The position numbers and the translations under genes are program-made. Shown piece after piece: positions 15,935-23,772 of a stretch of 64,000 nucleotides of DNA; the first letter of the stretch is position 1, and each line of letters begins with the position of its first letter. Origin of the DNA: a virus; IMG/VR virus record IMGVR_UViG_3300009503_000019, positions 57,042-121,041 of that record. One strand, 5' to 3'. The notes below the pieces were generated by a model. That model made no database searches. It was not told the DNA's origin and worked only from the letters and a program-made list of their open reading frames with translations.

Positions 15935-17290
15935 ATGCACTTTTTAACAATATTAGACACACCATGTATGACCTTTCAGTTATTAAAAGAAGGGCATAAA
16001 ATCACTATTCTTGCTTTAAAAGATTTTGAAAAAACAAAAGAATTATATAAAGATATAAAAAATGTGAAAATTATAAATAATGCTAGTGATATTCCTTCAG
16101 ATGTGGACTTTGCAATATTCGTAGGTGCAACTAATCGTGAATTTATGGTTGCATCACAATTAAGAAAAAGAATTCCTGGTTTACTCGCTCCTTTAGAATT
16201 AATTCAACTGGAATTGGATAGAGAACTTGGTAAGAAAGTCGCTATGTCTTTAGGTTTAAATGTTCCTAAATACGCACAAATGAAAATTTCAGAAGCTGTT
16301 AATTATGTTAAGACCAGAAAAGTGCCTCAGGTCATAAAAGCAATAAAAAATAAACCCACATTCAGTACTACTATATGCAATACTATAGATGATACGATCT
16401 TTTCATTGATTAAACTGCAAAAGATTTTAGGAGATGTTGATGTAGAGGTAGAAGATAAGATTTTTGGTACTGAAATAGGTGTTGAGAGTTTCTTTAATGG
16501 TAGAACATTCATGAAACCAATAAATATCAGTTTTGAACATAAACATCCATATGATGGGGATATGGGACCATTAAGTCCTGAAGCAGGAACACTCATGTAT
16601 TATGAATTTCCTTCTTTATTGTATATGGAAACTTTATATAAAATTGAACCATTATTAGCGCGATTTGGCTATCATGGTGATTTCGCAATGGGAATGATGC
16701 TGGAATATGAAACAAATAAACTATACTTTCTTGAATTTACTGTTCGATTTGGATATCCAGAAATAATGATACAATTATCTGCAATGAAGAATATGACATT
16801 GTCGGAATTATTCTTAACAATTTATAACGGAAAGCGTGATACTTTAGATATAGAAGACAAATTTATTAATGGGATTTGTTATCAAACTGGAGGAGCTCCT
16901 ATACCTGCAGGTATGAAAGTGGGAGAGGGGCATTTAATTAATTATAAAAATAAAGGATTAACAATTAAAGATCTATACAATCCGCCAGAAAATACATATT
17001 TCGTAGATATAGAAAGAATTGATGATTATATCGCGGCAGCTGCTGCGCCTATGCCACTGGTTGCAACGGGTAGCGGATATACTGCAGCAGAAGCAGTTTT
17101 AAATTCTTATTTAAATATTCAAAATTTTTCAATTGTCTATGGATTTTATAGAACTGATATTGGAAGAAAAATGATTGAGGAAGGTTGCAAACATGTATAT
17201 GAAGCAGGTTATATGGACAATAATAGATTCTCAAGATTTTATGTTCCTCAGTTTGATGTGAGAAGTTTATTAAAGAATTTTGTAATATGA
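15935..17290 (+). CDS. PurD-like ATP-grasp ligase
   Basis: 451 residues from the ATG at 15935; the open frame extends upstream to 15821 but through the promoter. ATP-grasp enzymes join a carboxylate to an amine using ATP. Resemblance to phosphoribosylamine-glycine ligase (PurD): a Rossmann-like N-terminus, an ATP-grasp core, GDMGPLSPEAG (compare GGMGAYSP of PurD), and LEFTVRFGYPE (compare NARFGDPE). PurD makes GAR in purine synthesis. A phage copy may instead act in nucleotide or base modification; that is inference. Ends coupled (ATGA) to the metallopeptidase. Predicted leaderless start. Confidence 0.7.
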   Translation: MHFLTILDTPCMTFQLLKEGHKITILALKDFEKTKELYKDIKNVKIINNASDIPSDVDFAIFVGATNREFMVASQLRKRIPGLLAPLELIQLELDRELGKKVAMSLGLNVPKYAQMKISEAVNYVKTRKVPQVIKAIKNKPTFSTTICNTIDDTIFSLIKLQKILGDVDVEVEDKIFGTEIGVESFFNGRTFMKPINISFEHKHPYDGDMGPLSPEAGTLMYYEFPSLLYMETLYKIEPLLARFGYHGDFAMGMMLEYETNKLYFLEFTVRFGYPEIMIQLSAMKNMTLSELFLTIYNGKRDTLDIEDKFINGICYQTGGAPIPAGMKVGEGHLINYKNKGLTIKDLYNPPENTYFVDIERIDDYIAAAAAPMPLVATGSGYTAAEAVLNSYLNIQNFSIVYGFYRTDIGRKMIEEGCKHVYEAGYMDNNRFSRFYVPQFDVRSLLKNFVI

Positions 17291-17928
17291 AAGATTATTT
17301 TTTACTAATGGCAATGCAATGCCCAGAGGAATTTGGTTTATATATTAAAAATAAATTACCTTCTTTATTATCTAGACTACTTAAAGATACAATTATTAAT
17401 ATGCATATTGAAGAAAATGAATTACCTGAATATGTAGTTAAAGAGGAAGTTCCAGCCGAAGTAGATGAAGAAAAAAATAAAATTGATATTTATATTCCAA
17501 TAATAAAACAAAAAAATAATCCCGATGAAGAATTATTATTAACAGTTTATCATGAGCTATTTCATATATTTTCTTATCATATTTCTTTTTATAATAGACT
17601 TGAATCTGTATTAAAAGGATATATAAGTGATTTTCTGGGAATTACTAAAGAAGATATTGAAGAATTTTTACTTGATGTTGAACAATTCGATATCAAAGAA
17701 TTCATCAAATACGCAGGATTAGAAAAGAGCTGGAATGAGGATTATTTAAAAGAATGTGCGGAACTTGATAAAGATAATGGTATTTTAAAATATATTAAAA
17801 ATGATTTATTAAGAGGAATAATTGAAGATGCGTTTGCAGAAACATTTGCAAGAATGATGATAGGATTGAAAATAGATATAAATTGCCTTCCATTTGAAAA
17901 ATTATTAAAAAAGATAAATTTCTATTGA
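17287..17928 (+). CDS. zinc metallopeptidase-like protein (HExxH)
   Basis: 213 residues, coupled to the ATP-grasp gene by a four-base overlap. The zincin motif HELFH (H89, E90, H93) lies in a hydrophobic helix (LLLTVYHELFHIFSYH), and a later EDAFAETFARM helix may supply the third ligand. The N-terminal 80 residues look regulatory or structural. No signal peptide, so it acts in the cytoplasm if active. Substrate unknown; the family was not identified beyond the motif. Confidence 0.65.
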   Translation: MKDYFLLMAMQCPEEFGLYIKNKLPSLLSRLLKDTIINMHIEENELPEYVVKEEVPAEVDEEKNKIDIYIPIIKQKNNPDEELLLTVYHELFHIFSYHISFYNRLESVLKGYISDFLGITKEDIEEFLLDVEQFDIKEFIKYAGLEKSWNEDYLKECAELDKDNGILKYIKNDLLRGIIEDAFAETFARMMIGLKIDINCLPFEKLLKKINFY

Positions 17929-17953
17929 CAAATAATTTTTTATTTTTTAAATT
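17925..17953 (+). promoter_or_regulatory. promoter giving a leaderless mRNA
   Basis: Consensus TTGACA at 17925-17930, 17-base spacer, TAAATT at 17948-17953, ATG at 17961. The -35 box overlaps the stop codon of the metallopeptidase gene. A TTG within the -35 box could be mistaken for an upstream start. Confidence 0.65.
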
Positions 17954-17960
17954 GTTATTA

Positions 17961-18242
17961 ATGAAAGAGAAATTGTCATCAGCACAGGATGCCATAAAAC
18001 AGTTTTGCTTATTCTGTTTGAATATTGAGAGGAAAACTCATACTTATTATACTTCAGAGTTAGTAAAGAGATTATGTAATGCTATTGATTGCCCATTCTG
18101 GCCCGATAATAATCCTTTGAGACATCCTTTAAAAGCAATAAAATTAAAATGTAAAGATTGTAGTCCTTATGGACATGAGTCTGATGGATGTTTTCAATGT
18201 TCTATATATGAATGGCTAAGATTGAGAGAAAAAGCAGGCTAA
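17961..18242 (+). CDS. small cysteine-rich zinc-binding protein
   Basis: 93 residues from ATG 17961. Cysteines are spaced CLFC ... CNAIDC ... CKDC ... CFQC, suggesting two zinc sites. The pattern AIKLKCKDC resembles a small conserved phage protein type with A-I-x-x-K-C-x-x-C, whose function is unknown. Its end overlaps the stop of the convergent gene by four bases. Confidence 0.65.
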   Translation: MKEKLSSAQDAIKQFCLFCLNIERKTHTYYTSELVKRLCNAIDCPFWPDNNPLRHPLKAIKLKCKDCSPYGHESDGCFQCSIYEWLRLREKAG

Positions 18243-18514
18243 TATCCTCTCCTTCTCCACTCAAGAGCTCTAGGATGTTGTGAATGATAGGCACTTCGTT
18301 TACGACCTTTCTCAGTGAGTTGCATTGTTCCTGGTTTCAAATAACCAGTTCTTTGTAATTGCTTCACGGCAATTGCATATGCTTGTTCTCTTGTATATTC
18401 AGGATGCTCTTTCATTATTCTAGCGGCAACGTGATCAACTAATTCAGGAGTAGGATCTCCTCTTTCTCTACCCGCTATCTTTTCATATACTACTTTAAAA
18501 ATCCTATTCCACAT
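18239..18514 (-). CDS. small basic helical protein
   Basis: 91 residues from ATG 18514 with AGAAGGA upstream; a longer upstream frame has no ribosome site. The sequence has PELVDHVAARIMKEHPEY and REQAYAIAVKQLQRTGYL, then an Arg-rich tail ending EWRRRGY. The AY-x-I-x-V-x-QL-x-R-x-G-x-L pattern also occurs in the 55333 gene, so the two share a domain. Unknown function, possibly nucleic-acid binding. Confidence 0.65.
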   Translation of the reverse strand: MWNRIFKVVYEKIAGRERGDPTPELVDHVAARIMKEHPEYTREQAYAIAVKQLQRTGYLKPGTMQLTEKGRKRSAYHSQHPRALEWRRRGY

Positions 18515-18542
18515 TTTATCCTTCTTCAATAAATATATTATT

Positions 18543-18571
18543 ATTTTATAAGATACAAATATTAAAGTCAA
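18543..18571 (-). promoter_or_regulatory. promoter for the 18514 gene
   Basis: Minus strand: TTGACT (18571-18566), 17-base spacer, TAAAAT (18548-18543). The leader of about 20 bases holds an AGAAGGA ribosome site. It lies back to back with the promoter at 18586-18614. Confidence 0.65.
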
Positions 18572-18585
18572 ATTTCAGTTTAGAT

Positions 18586-18614
18586 TTGACAAAAATTTTT
18601 TTAAATTATATAAT
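18586..18614 (+). promoter_or_regulatory. consensus promoter giving a leaderless mRNA
   Basis: TTGACA at 18586-18591, 17-base spacer, TATAAT at 18609-18614: a perfect match to the sigma70 consensus. The ATG at 18621 is exactly where transcription should begin. No ribosome site exists. Confidence 0.85.
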
Positions 18615-18620
18615 CAAAGC

Positions 18621-18857
18621 ATGGAAGTATTTAGTTATATTATTACTGGGATTATCTCAATATACGCTGGTGTTTTAATATATTTAATTAGACATTCAAT
18701 AACAAATAAAAAAGAAATAGATGAACAGATCAAAAATTTAGAAAAACAAATAGTAGAATTACAGACATGTTTAAAAGACACAAAGCAAATCATACAGGAT
18801 TTAAGAGAAAAAATAGAGAAGGTTGATGAAAGACTATGGAAATCTACAAAGAAATAA
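18621..18857 (+). CDS. membrane-anchored coiled-coil protein
   Basis: 78 residues. One N-terminal membrane helix (FSYIITGIISIYAGVLIYLI) followed by a charged coiled coil to the end. The arrangement is like inner-membrane spanin or tail-related anchors, but no lysis gene is adjacent on this strand. Predicted leaderless from a perfect consensus promoter, so probably well expressed. Function unknown. Confidence 0.65.
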   Translation: MEVFSYIITGIISIYAGVLIYLIRHSITNKKEIDEQIKNLEKQIVELQTCLKDTKQIIQDLREKIEKVDERLWKSTKK

Positions 18858-19018
18858 AAAATGAGTTATTAAAATTATATTCAAGTGTGGACATGTTAGA
18901 GAAACTTGTAGATTTGACCATTGTTAATTCCGGAAAATTTCATAAAAAGAAAACCATTCATTTTAAAACAGGAAAATCAAATAATTGTAAAAAAAATGGA
19001 AAAGGAGAATATAAATGA
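18836..19018 (+). CDS. small unknown protein in coupled trio
   Basis: 60 residues. Overlaps the previous gene by 22 bases and the next by four, typical of a coupled string. N-terminal helix (IYKEIKNELLKLYSSVDMLEKL) and a Lys-rich tail. No motif recognised. It could be an incidental frame, but coupling supports it. Confidence 0.5.
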   Translation: MEIYKEIKNELLKLYSSVDMLEKLVDLTIVNSGKFHKKKTIHFKTGKSNNCKKNGKGEYK

Positions 19019-19368
19019 TAGCTATCATACCTCCTTATCAAGAGACTATAACATGTCAGGCTAATCAAACAACAACAAAGACTTATAGAACTAATAGGAT
19101 AGTAAGAGATTTTTGTATTTATATTATTTCAAAAACTTCTACTACTGCAACAATAAATATTAAATATGGAGATACAGTGAGAGATACAGGTAGTTATACA
19201 ACTGCACAAAAAATAGTTCATGTTTTTACTGAAAATGCTACATTTCCTGCATTAGCAAAAATGGATGGAACAGATTTAGGGTTATTTGATCTTGTTATAG
19301 AGATTACTCCAGGAACAACAACAGACTTTATTATTCTTATTTTTGGATCTCCTGTAAGAGACTTTTAG
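19015..19368 (+). CDS. beta-rich small protein, possible virion component
   Basis: 117 residues, AAGGAG upstream and ATGA overlap with the previous gene. Thr/Ile-rich beta sequence (ITCQANQTTTKTYRTN...) ending in a hydrophobic strand and PVRDF. Composition resembles small decoration or adhesin-like phage proteins; no firm family. Confidence 0.55.
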   Translation: MIAIIPPYQETITCQANQTTTKTYRTNRIVRDFCIYIISKTSTTATINIKYGDTVRDTGSYTTAQKIVHVFTENATFPALAKMDGTDLGLFDLVIEITPGTTTDFIILIFGSPVRDF

Positions 19369-19647
19369 ACAATCACTGATCTGCAAAAATAGGGGTATAA
19401 AATTACGAACATTATTAGAATCAAAAAAATAAGTATATTGAAAAATGTATAGTTACGTGAAAAATTAAGAATCAATTTTATATTAATCAAATAACTTACA
19501 AAATTTATATAATTTTTTCCGATATGTTAACCATTTTTGCCTTCGAAATTTCAACGATCTCCGGCGACCCCCTAGTAACCCCCTTACCCGGTATTCAAAA
19601 ATCAAAAAATAAGCAAAATTGTTTATTTTCTATGTTTAGAAAATTAC
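19369..19647. other. convergent intergenic region with G-tract motif
   Basis: The largest gene-free stretch (279 bases), between two convergent genes. It has AT-rich flanks around a GC-rich patch at about 19557-19592. Read on the minus strand the patch has GGG, GGGGG and GGGGG tracts plus GG within 30 bases, a possible G-quadruplex. No hairpin with a T run and no ORF with a ribosome site was seen. Confidence 0.5.
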
Positions 19648-20430
19648 TTATTGTGAGAATAAATTTAAGTTAGCAAATTCAATTCTATTTTTTAATCGCT
19701 TAATTGCTTTTTCAAAATAATTATCATTTTTCTCAATGCATATCCATCTTCTTTTTGTTTCTTCACAAGCAAGGGCTGTTGAACCACTTCCAGCAAATGG
19801 ATCCAATACTAAATCATTTTCATTTGTTAGATATAAAATCCAGGTTTTTAATACATTCACAGGTTTTTCTGTGGGATGAAATCTATTTTGATTTTTATAA
19901 GATGCTTCAATATATGCTTTTTCCTGTCCTAGTTGATAATTAAAAATGTAGCCTTTCTTTGGAGAAGCCTCTCCTTTTACAGCCCAAAAAGCTGAGACAA
20001 TGTTTCTCATGAAATCAATGCGACGTGCCCTTGGAGTCGGATTCTTCAGTATATATCCAATATCCATCATTATATCCATATTATTTTCTTTACATAATTG
20101 ATATAGATAATTCATTCTTAATCTGTCAAAAAAGATGATTATACTTCTATAAGGTTTTAATATACGAATACATTCTAAAAACCATTTTTTTGTCCATTCA
20201 AGATATTCTTGTTCAGATTGGAATTCATCCCAGTCCCATCCAATTTCAATATCTGATCCACGATATTTTCCTTTATCTTTTTTTCTACGAATAATTGTTT
20301 GTTCGCGAATAAAATATGGTGGATCAGTTAAAATCATATCAATACTTTCAGAAGGTAATGTTGGTAGAATTTCAAAGCAATCTGCTTTATAGAATCTTCC
20401 ATTATTAATGTCGACAACGTTCTCTTTCAT
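19648..20430 (-). CDS. DNA amino-methyltransferase (N6-adenine/N4-cytosine type)
   Basis: 260 residues, AAGGAG upstream. Transfers a methyl group from SAM to an exocyclic amine in DNA. TDPPY (residues 35-39) is the catalytic motif IV; DPFAGSGSTALAC near residue 215 is the SAM-binding motif I. Catalytic-first order is the beta class. HPTEKPV precedes motif I as usual. No restriction enzyme is nearby, so it is an orphan methyltransferase that may protect phage DNA from host nucleases. Confidence 0.85.
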   Translation of the reverse strand: MKENVVDINNGRFYKADCFEILPTLPSESIDMILTDPPYFIREQTIIRRKKDKGKYRGSDIEIGWDWDEFQSEQEYLEWTKKWFLECIRILKPYRSIIIFFDRLRMNYLYQLCKENNMDIMMDIGYILKNPTPRARRIDFMRNIVSAFWAVKGEASPKKGYIFNYQLGQEKAYIEASYKNQNRFHPTEKPVNVLKTWILYLTNENDLVLDPFAGSGSTALACEETKRRWICIEKNDNYFEKAIKRLKNRIEFANLNLFSQ

Positions 20431-20453
20431 TGTATCTCCTTATTGTTATTTAT

Positions 20454-20981
20454 TTAGAAATTGAATCGTAAAAATAATCCTGCTTGCCATCGTTTATCAC
20501 TATCTATTTGGCCATATCCTCCCAGGTCAATATCTTTGAACATGAATGGAACATATTCAATCCTGGGTGTTATAATCCATTCTGGAGCAAGTGATATATT
20601 TACACTTACATTACCTCGTAATAAGCTGAATACCCTTTTTGGCTTCAACTTCGGACACTCCGGACATTTAATCTCCAACTGGGGAAGCGTTGCACTTATT
20701 GGTTCTGGGCATTTTGTAATTCCAGACGGAAATGTTATGGTAGCAGTAATTTCTCCTGAATAAGGTTTCTCCCGCCATTTCACAATATATTTCGTTTTCC
20801 ATTTATAAACTACTTGTGTTGCAGGTTGTGGACTAACCTGTTCAATTGGGCATACTTGTTGATTCCCTGATATCTGCGGTGGAGTTATTGGTTGAGGAGA
20901 TTTGCATAATTCATACTGAATATACAAAGCAACAATAAGTAAAATATTTAAAATTATTGAGGTTATCAATATTTTTTTCAT
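20454..20981 (-). CDS. membrane-anchored periplasmic protein, lysis-cassette neighbour
   Basis: 175 residues, AAGGAGG upstream. N-terminal membrane helix or signal anchor (ILITSIILNILLIVALYI), a Pro/Gln-rich linker, a region with paired cysteines (CPECPKLKP), and a beta-rich C-terminus ending in LFLRFNF. A terminal Phe after alternating residues resembles outer-membrane beta signals, which would suit a Gram-negative host. It follows the amidase and a tiny membrane peptide, so a spanin-like role is possible; unproven. Confidence 0.6.
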   Translation of the reverse strand: MKKILITSIILNILLIVALYIQYELCKSPQPITPPQISGNQQVCPIEQVSPQPATQVVYKWKTKYIVKWREKPYSGEITATITFPSGITKCPEPISATLPQLEIKCPECPKLKPKRVFSLLRGNVSVNISLAPEWIITPRIEYVPFMFKDIDLGGYGQIDSDKRWQAGLFLRFNF

Positions 20982-20991
20982 TTTATCCTCC

Positions 20992-21078
20992 TTAACAATG
21001 TTTAATCAAAACAATAATTCCAATTATCAATATCCAAATAAGAGTTCCGATTAATACACCAATTGAAAGTCCTCTCAT
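20992..21078 (-). CDS. 28-residue membrane peptide, possible holin-like
   Basis: A short frame encoding MRGLSIGVLIGTLIWILI then a hydrophobic end with IKHC. It has GGAGG nine bases upstream and overlaps the amidase stop codon (ATGA). Nearly the whole peptide is one membrane helix. Between endolysin and a membrane-anchored protein, it is a candidate for a small holin-type or regulatory lysis peptide. Evidence is position and composition only. Confidence 0.55.
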   Translation of the reverse strand: MRGLSIGVLIGTLIWILIIGIIVLIKHC

Positions 21079-21722
21079 TTTTTTGTTCCTCCACTTTGAA
21101 TCCATTGATTTATTTCTATGCATGATTTCCATATTGCTTTTGCAATAGCATCAATCCATGTACCGTCTTTAAGTAAAGAAAAATGTATAACATTGTCAAT
21201 GAAAGCGGGTTCGTATATGAACGCAGGGCATTTGAATTTCTTAACTATATCATATCCTCTATCACCTTCTTTCAAATTCCATATTGTATCTTTTGATTCA
21301 TCAAAATCTTTAACTGAAATACCTAAAAATTTCATTGTATTATTTGAGAGTATTTGTCCATAAGCGGTTTCAATTTTAGTTAGTTCATTTTGTGAAATTA
21401 TTTTATCATCAAGATATCCCAGAACACTCATTATAAGTGCATAATTCCCTTTGCCACTGTTTAAATGGCACTGAATATATAGATCATTTTCATTAAAATT
21501 TTGATTTACCCAGTTTCTTCTTTTCCAATAATCCCCAACAAGAATATTTTTTGTTGGATCTGATATAAATACTTCAATTGAATGTTCTGTTTTCAACAAT
21601 TCATATGCTTTTTTGGCATACATTAATGCAAAATCAGCTTCATAAAAACCTTGATAAAATGCTCCTTTATCGTCCTTATTTGAATCTTTATACAAATGCC
21701 CTATGTCAAGCGCTACTTTCAT
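21075..21722 (-). CDS. N-acetylmuramoyl-L-alanine amidase (endolysin)
   Basis: 215 residues, AAGGAGG upstream. The Amidase_3 fold cuts the bond between muramic acid and the peptide stem of peptidoglycan. Zinc ligands are visible at H8 (DIGH), E28 (YEAD) and H86 (QCHLNS); E171 (YEPAFIDN) is the likely catalytic Glu. No cell-wall-binding domain and no signal peptide, so release needs a holin. The likely lysis cassette is this gene, the 28-residue peptide and the membrane-anchored protein. Confidence 0.85.
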   Translation of the reverse strand: MKVALDIGHLYKDSNKDDKGAFYQGFYEADFALMYAKKAYELLKTEHSIEVFISDPTKNILVGDYWKRRNWVNQNFNENDLYIQCHLNSGKGNYALIMSVLGYLDDKIISQNELTKIETAYGQILSNNTMKFLGISVKDFDESKDTIWNLKEGDRGYDIVKKFKCPAFIYEPAFIDNVIHFSLLKDGTWIDAIAKAIWKSCIEINQWIQSGGTKK

Positions 21723-21764
21723 AATTGCAACCTCCTTATTCAGAGAAAATTATATCAAAAAAAA

Positions 21765-22121
21765 TTATTTTTTAAACAATTTATTTAAAGTTTTTTTAAA
21801 ATCTTTTAGAGAGCTATAATAGTCTTCTCCTTCAGCTTCTACATTGTCTTTAGTTCGTCTTAATAAAATTTTATTGTGCCAATCGTTTTTTTGATATCTT
21901 ACATCCGGAACAAAGAAGTATACATATTTATCATTCTTTTTGACATATCCCCAGATAAAATAATGTCCAACACTATGTTTATCTAATTTGGCTCCTTTAG
22001 GTAGATTCTCTCTGACATGATTTAGGAATAATAATGCGAATTTTTTAAAATCTCTTGTTGTTTTGACGCCACTTTTAAATTCCCAATTCAAATAATCTTC
22101 AAGTTTTTTTGGAAGCTTCAT
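21765..22121 (-). CDS. unknown small protein
   Basis: 118 residues, TAGGAGG upstream. Lys- and aromatic-rich, with YFIWGYVKKNDKYVYFFVPD and a helical C-terminus. No motif recognised. It lies directly after the radical SAM gene (adjacent stop and ribosome site), so it could be a substrate or partner, but nothing in the sequence shows this. Confidence 0.55.
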   Translation of the reverse strand: MKLPKKLEDYLNWEFKSGVKTTRDFKKFALLFLNHVRENLPKGAKLDKHSVGHYFIWGYVKKNDKYVYFFVPDVRYQKNDWHNKILLRRTKDNVEAEGEDYYSSLKDFKKTLNKLFKK

Positions 22122-22997
22122 TTATGTCCTCCTATACGGGCATCCATGTGTATTTATAATATTTATTCCTTTTCTCATATAATATTTTATTGGTTTATCT
22201 TCTAAAATATTGCCTAGAGATTTTCTTAAGAAAGAACATGGATAAACATTACCAATAGCATCTATTGTAAGAAATCTCTTTGTACCATAACATTTATTAC
22301 ATGTAAATCCATCTACAGCTATTTTTTGGTATTTATGCATAAAAATATCTTTTGCAATTCTATATACTTCTTCTGGAAAAATCATTTTTTCATAATATTC
22401 TTTATTTACAGGTTTCAATGTTAACAGTAATAATGTTGCATCATATATTCTTGCAATTTCAACAATAGTATTCAAAAAAGGTATTGTATCCTTTTTGACA
22501 ATAAAATTTATTGCTGCATCTATATTTTTTTCATTTAAAAATTTTAAAGATTTTACCAAATTTTCTATTCCTGTATGGAAGGATACACTTATTCTGTCAA
22601 ACATATTTAATTTATTTCCAAATTTTTGTAATTTCAATCCATTTGTAGTCATACTTACTAGCATATTTTTTGATTTCGCATATTTAGCAAGTTCTATTAT
22701 ATCTTTACGAAATAATGGTTCTCCCCCTCCGAATGTTATTTGCCATACATTTTCTGCGGCTAGTTTACTGATAACTTTCTTCCATTTTTCAGTCGATAAT
22801 TCATTTCCATTTTTTTCCATATAACATTCTTTACAATTTAATTGACATTTGTTAGATACTTCTAAATGAACGAATTCAGGTGACGGCCATGTTTTTGGAA
22901 TCTTTAGTCCTAATTTTTTTGTTTCTTTTCGGTTTAGTCTTATTATTACATAATCTCTTCTGAGTACTAATCCTTCCGGCGTTAATTTTATTTGCAT
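22122..22997 (-). CDS. radical SAM enzyme with SPASM/twitch-like C-terminus
   Basis: 291 residues from ATG 22997 (AGGAG upstream); the frame continues upstream but without a ribosome site. The 4Fe-4S site CQLNCKEC (C51, C55, C58) binds SAM and generates a radical. GGGEPL follows as the SAM-contact motif. The C-terminus has CNKCYGTKR...IDAIGNVYPC, typical of SPASM or twitch domains that hold auxiliary clusters, as in peptide-modifying enzymes. Substrate unknown. The start region overlaps the preceding gene by 122 bases. Confidence 0.8.
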   Translation of the reverse strand: MQIKLTPEGLVLRRDYVIIRLNRKETKKLGLKIPKTWPSPEFVHLEVSNKCQLNCKECYMEKNGNELSTEKWKKVISKLAAENVWQITFGGGEPLFRKDIIELAKYAKSKNMLVSMTTNGLKLQKFGNKLNMFDRISVSFHTGIENLVKSLKFLNEKNIDAAINFIVKKDTIPFLNTIVEIARIYDATLLLLTLKPVNKEYYEKMIFPEEVYRIAKDIFMHKYQKIAVDGFTCNKCYGTKRFLTIDAIGNVYPCSFLRKSLGNILEDKPIKYYMRKGINIINTHGCPYRRT

Positions 22998-23496
22998 TTT
23001 CTCTCCTCTTAAGTATTTCAAATAATAATCCAGAATTATACCATATAGTTTCATCATGAAATAATTTTTCTGGAATTGGAATAACGTTTTCATCTAAAAG
23101 AGAAACTGAATATATTGCATCCTCTTCGTCGAGAAAAATACGCCAATCATTTATTACCCAAAATGCAAGTTTAATTAATTTTTCATTATCTCCTTTTTTA
23201 ATTTTAAAAATTTTTCTTATATTTTCAAGCATTTCAGGATATTTTTTCAGATAATAAGCAAAATTTATAGTATTGCAAAAATCTTCATAATGAAAACCTC
23301 CTCCACCAAAATCTTCGCATAAATATAAATCATTCACTATTTGTTTCATCTCTTCTGGATCTAATTTGAATAAATCTACGATAAAATCAGTTGCACAACC
23401 TGCTTCATCCATATAATCATGAATAGCAAAATATTCTCCATATAAGTATAAAGCAATTTCGGAACAATTTATCTGTAATGCATTCTCTATTTTCAT
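22876..23496 (-). CDS. unknown protein overlapping the radical SAM gene
   Basis: 206 residues, AAGGAG upstream. An acidic helical protein for the first 165 residues (YLYGEYFAIHDYMDEAG..., GGGGFHYEDFCNTINFAYYL) with a Lys/Arg-rich tail encoded in the 122-base overlap. The tail looks unlike the rest, so the gene may once have ended earlier. Function unknown; its gene is paired with the radical SAM gene. Confidence 0.6.
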   Translation of the reverse strand: MKIENALQINCSEIALYLYGEYFAIHDYMDEAGCATDFIVDLFKLDPEEMKQIVNDLYLCEDFGGGGFHYEDFCNTINFAYYLKKYPEMLENIRKIFKIKKGDNEKLIKLAFWVINDWRIFLDEEDAIYSVSLLDENVIPIPEKLFHDETIWYNSGLLFEILKRRENANKINAGRISTQKRLCNNKTKPKRNKKIRTKDSKNMAVT

Positions 23497-23771
23497 TTCT
23501 TCCTTCTCCTTTGTTTCTTTTTTTTTCCTCCAATTATTAACAATTCATCATAAACCATATATTTTCCTAATACAGATGCTATACTTTTAGATTTAATATT
23601 TTTTTTATATTTTATTTGAATAAGTCTTATTTCTTTTAATAAAGGATGAATAGCAATAAGATCCCATTTGCCATGAGAACCAGATGCTCTTATAACAATA
23701 TATCCTTCTTTTTCAAGTTTCTTTTTGATTAAATACTCGTATCTTCTTCCTTTTAAATATCTACTTTTCAT
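23493..23771 (-). CDS. Holliday-junction resolvase of the Hjc type
   Basis: 92 residues; weak start region. Pattern KGRRYEYLIKKKLEKEGY with E12, then RASGSHGKWDLIA with D37, and IQIKYKK (Q52, K54): the PD-(D/E)xK nuclease arrangement of Hjc resolvases, best known in archaea and some phages. It would cut four-way DNA junctions during replication or packaging. The C-terminus is a Lys/Arg run. Part of the recombination block with RecA. Confidence 0.75.
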   Translation of the reverse strand: MKSRYLKGRRYEYLIKKKLEKEGYIVIRASGSHGKWDLIAIHPLLKEIRLIQIKYKKNIKSKSIASVLGKYMVYDELLIIGGKKKKQRRRKK

Positions 23772-23772
23772 T

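Noticed and set aside
17925-17960. TTG start of the small zinc protein
   Set aside because: The TTG is part of the TTGACA -35 box; the ATG at 17961 fits the -10 position.
22998-23093. N-terminal extension of the radical SAM gene
   Set aside because: No ribosome site, aromatic/Lys-rich unstructured sequence, and AGGAG precedes the ATG at 22997.
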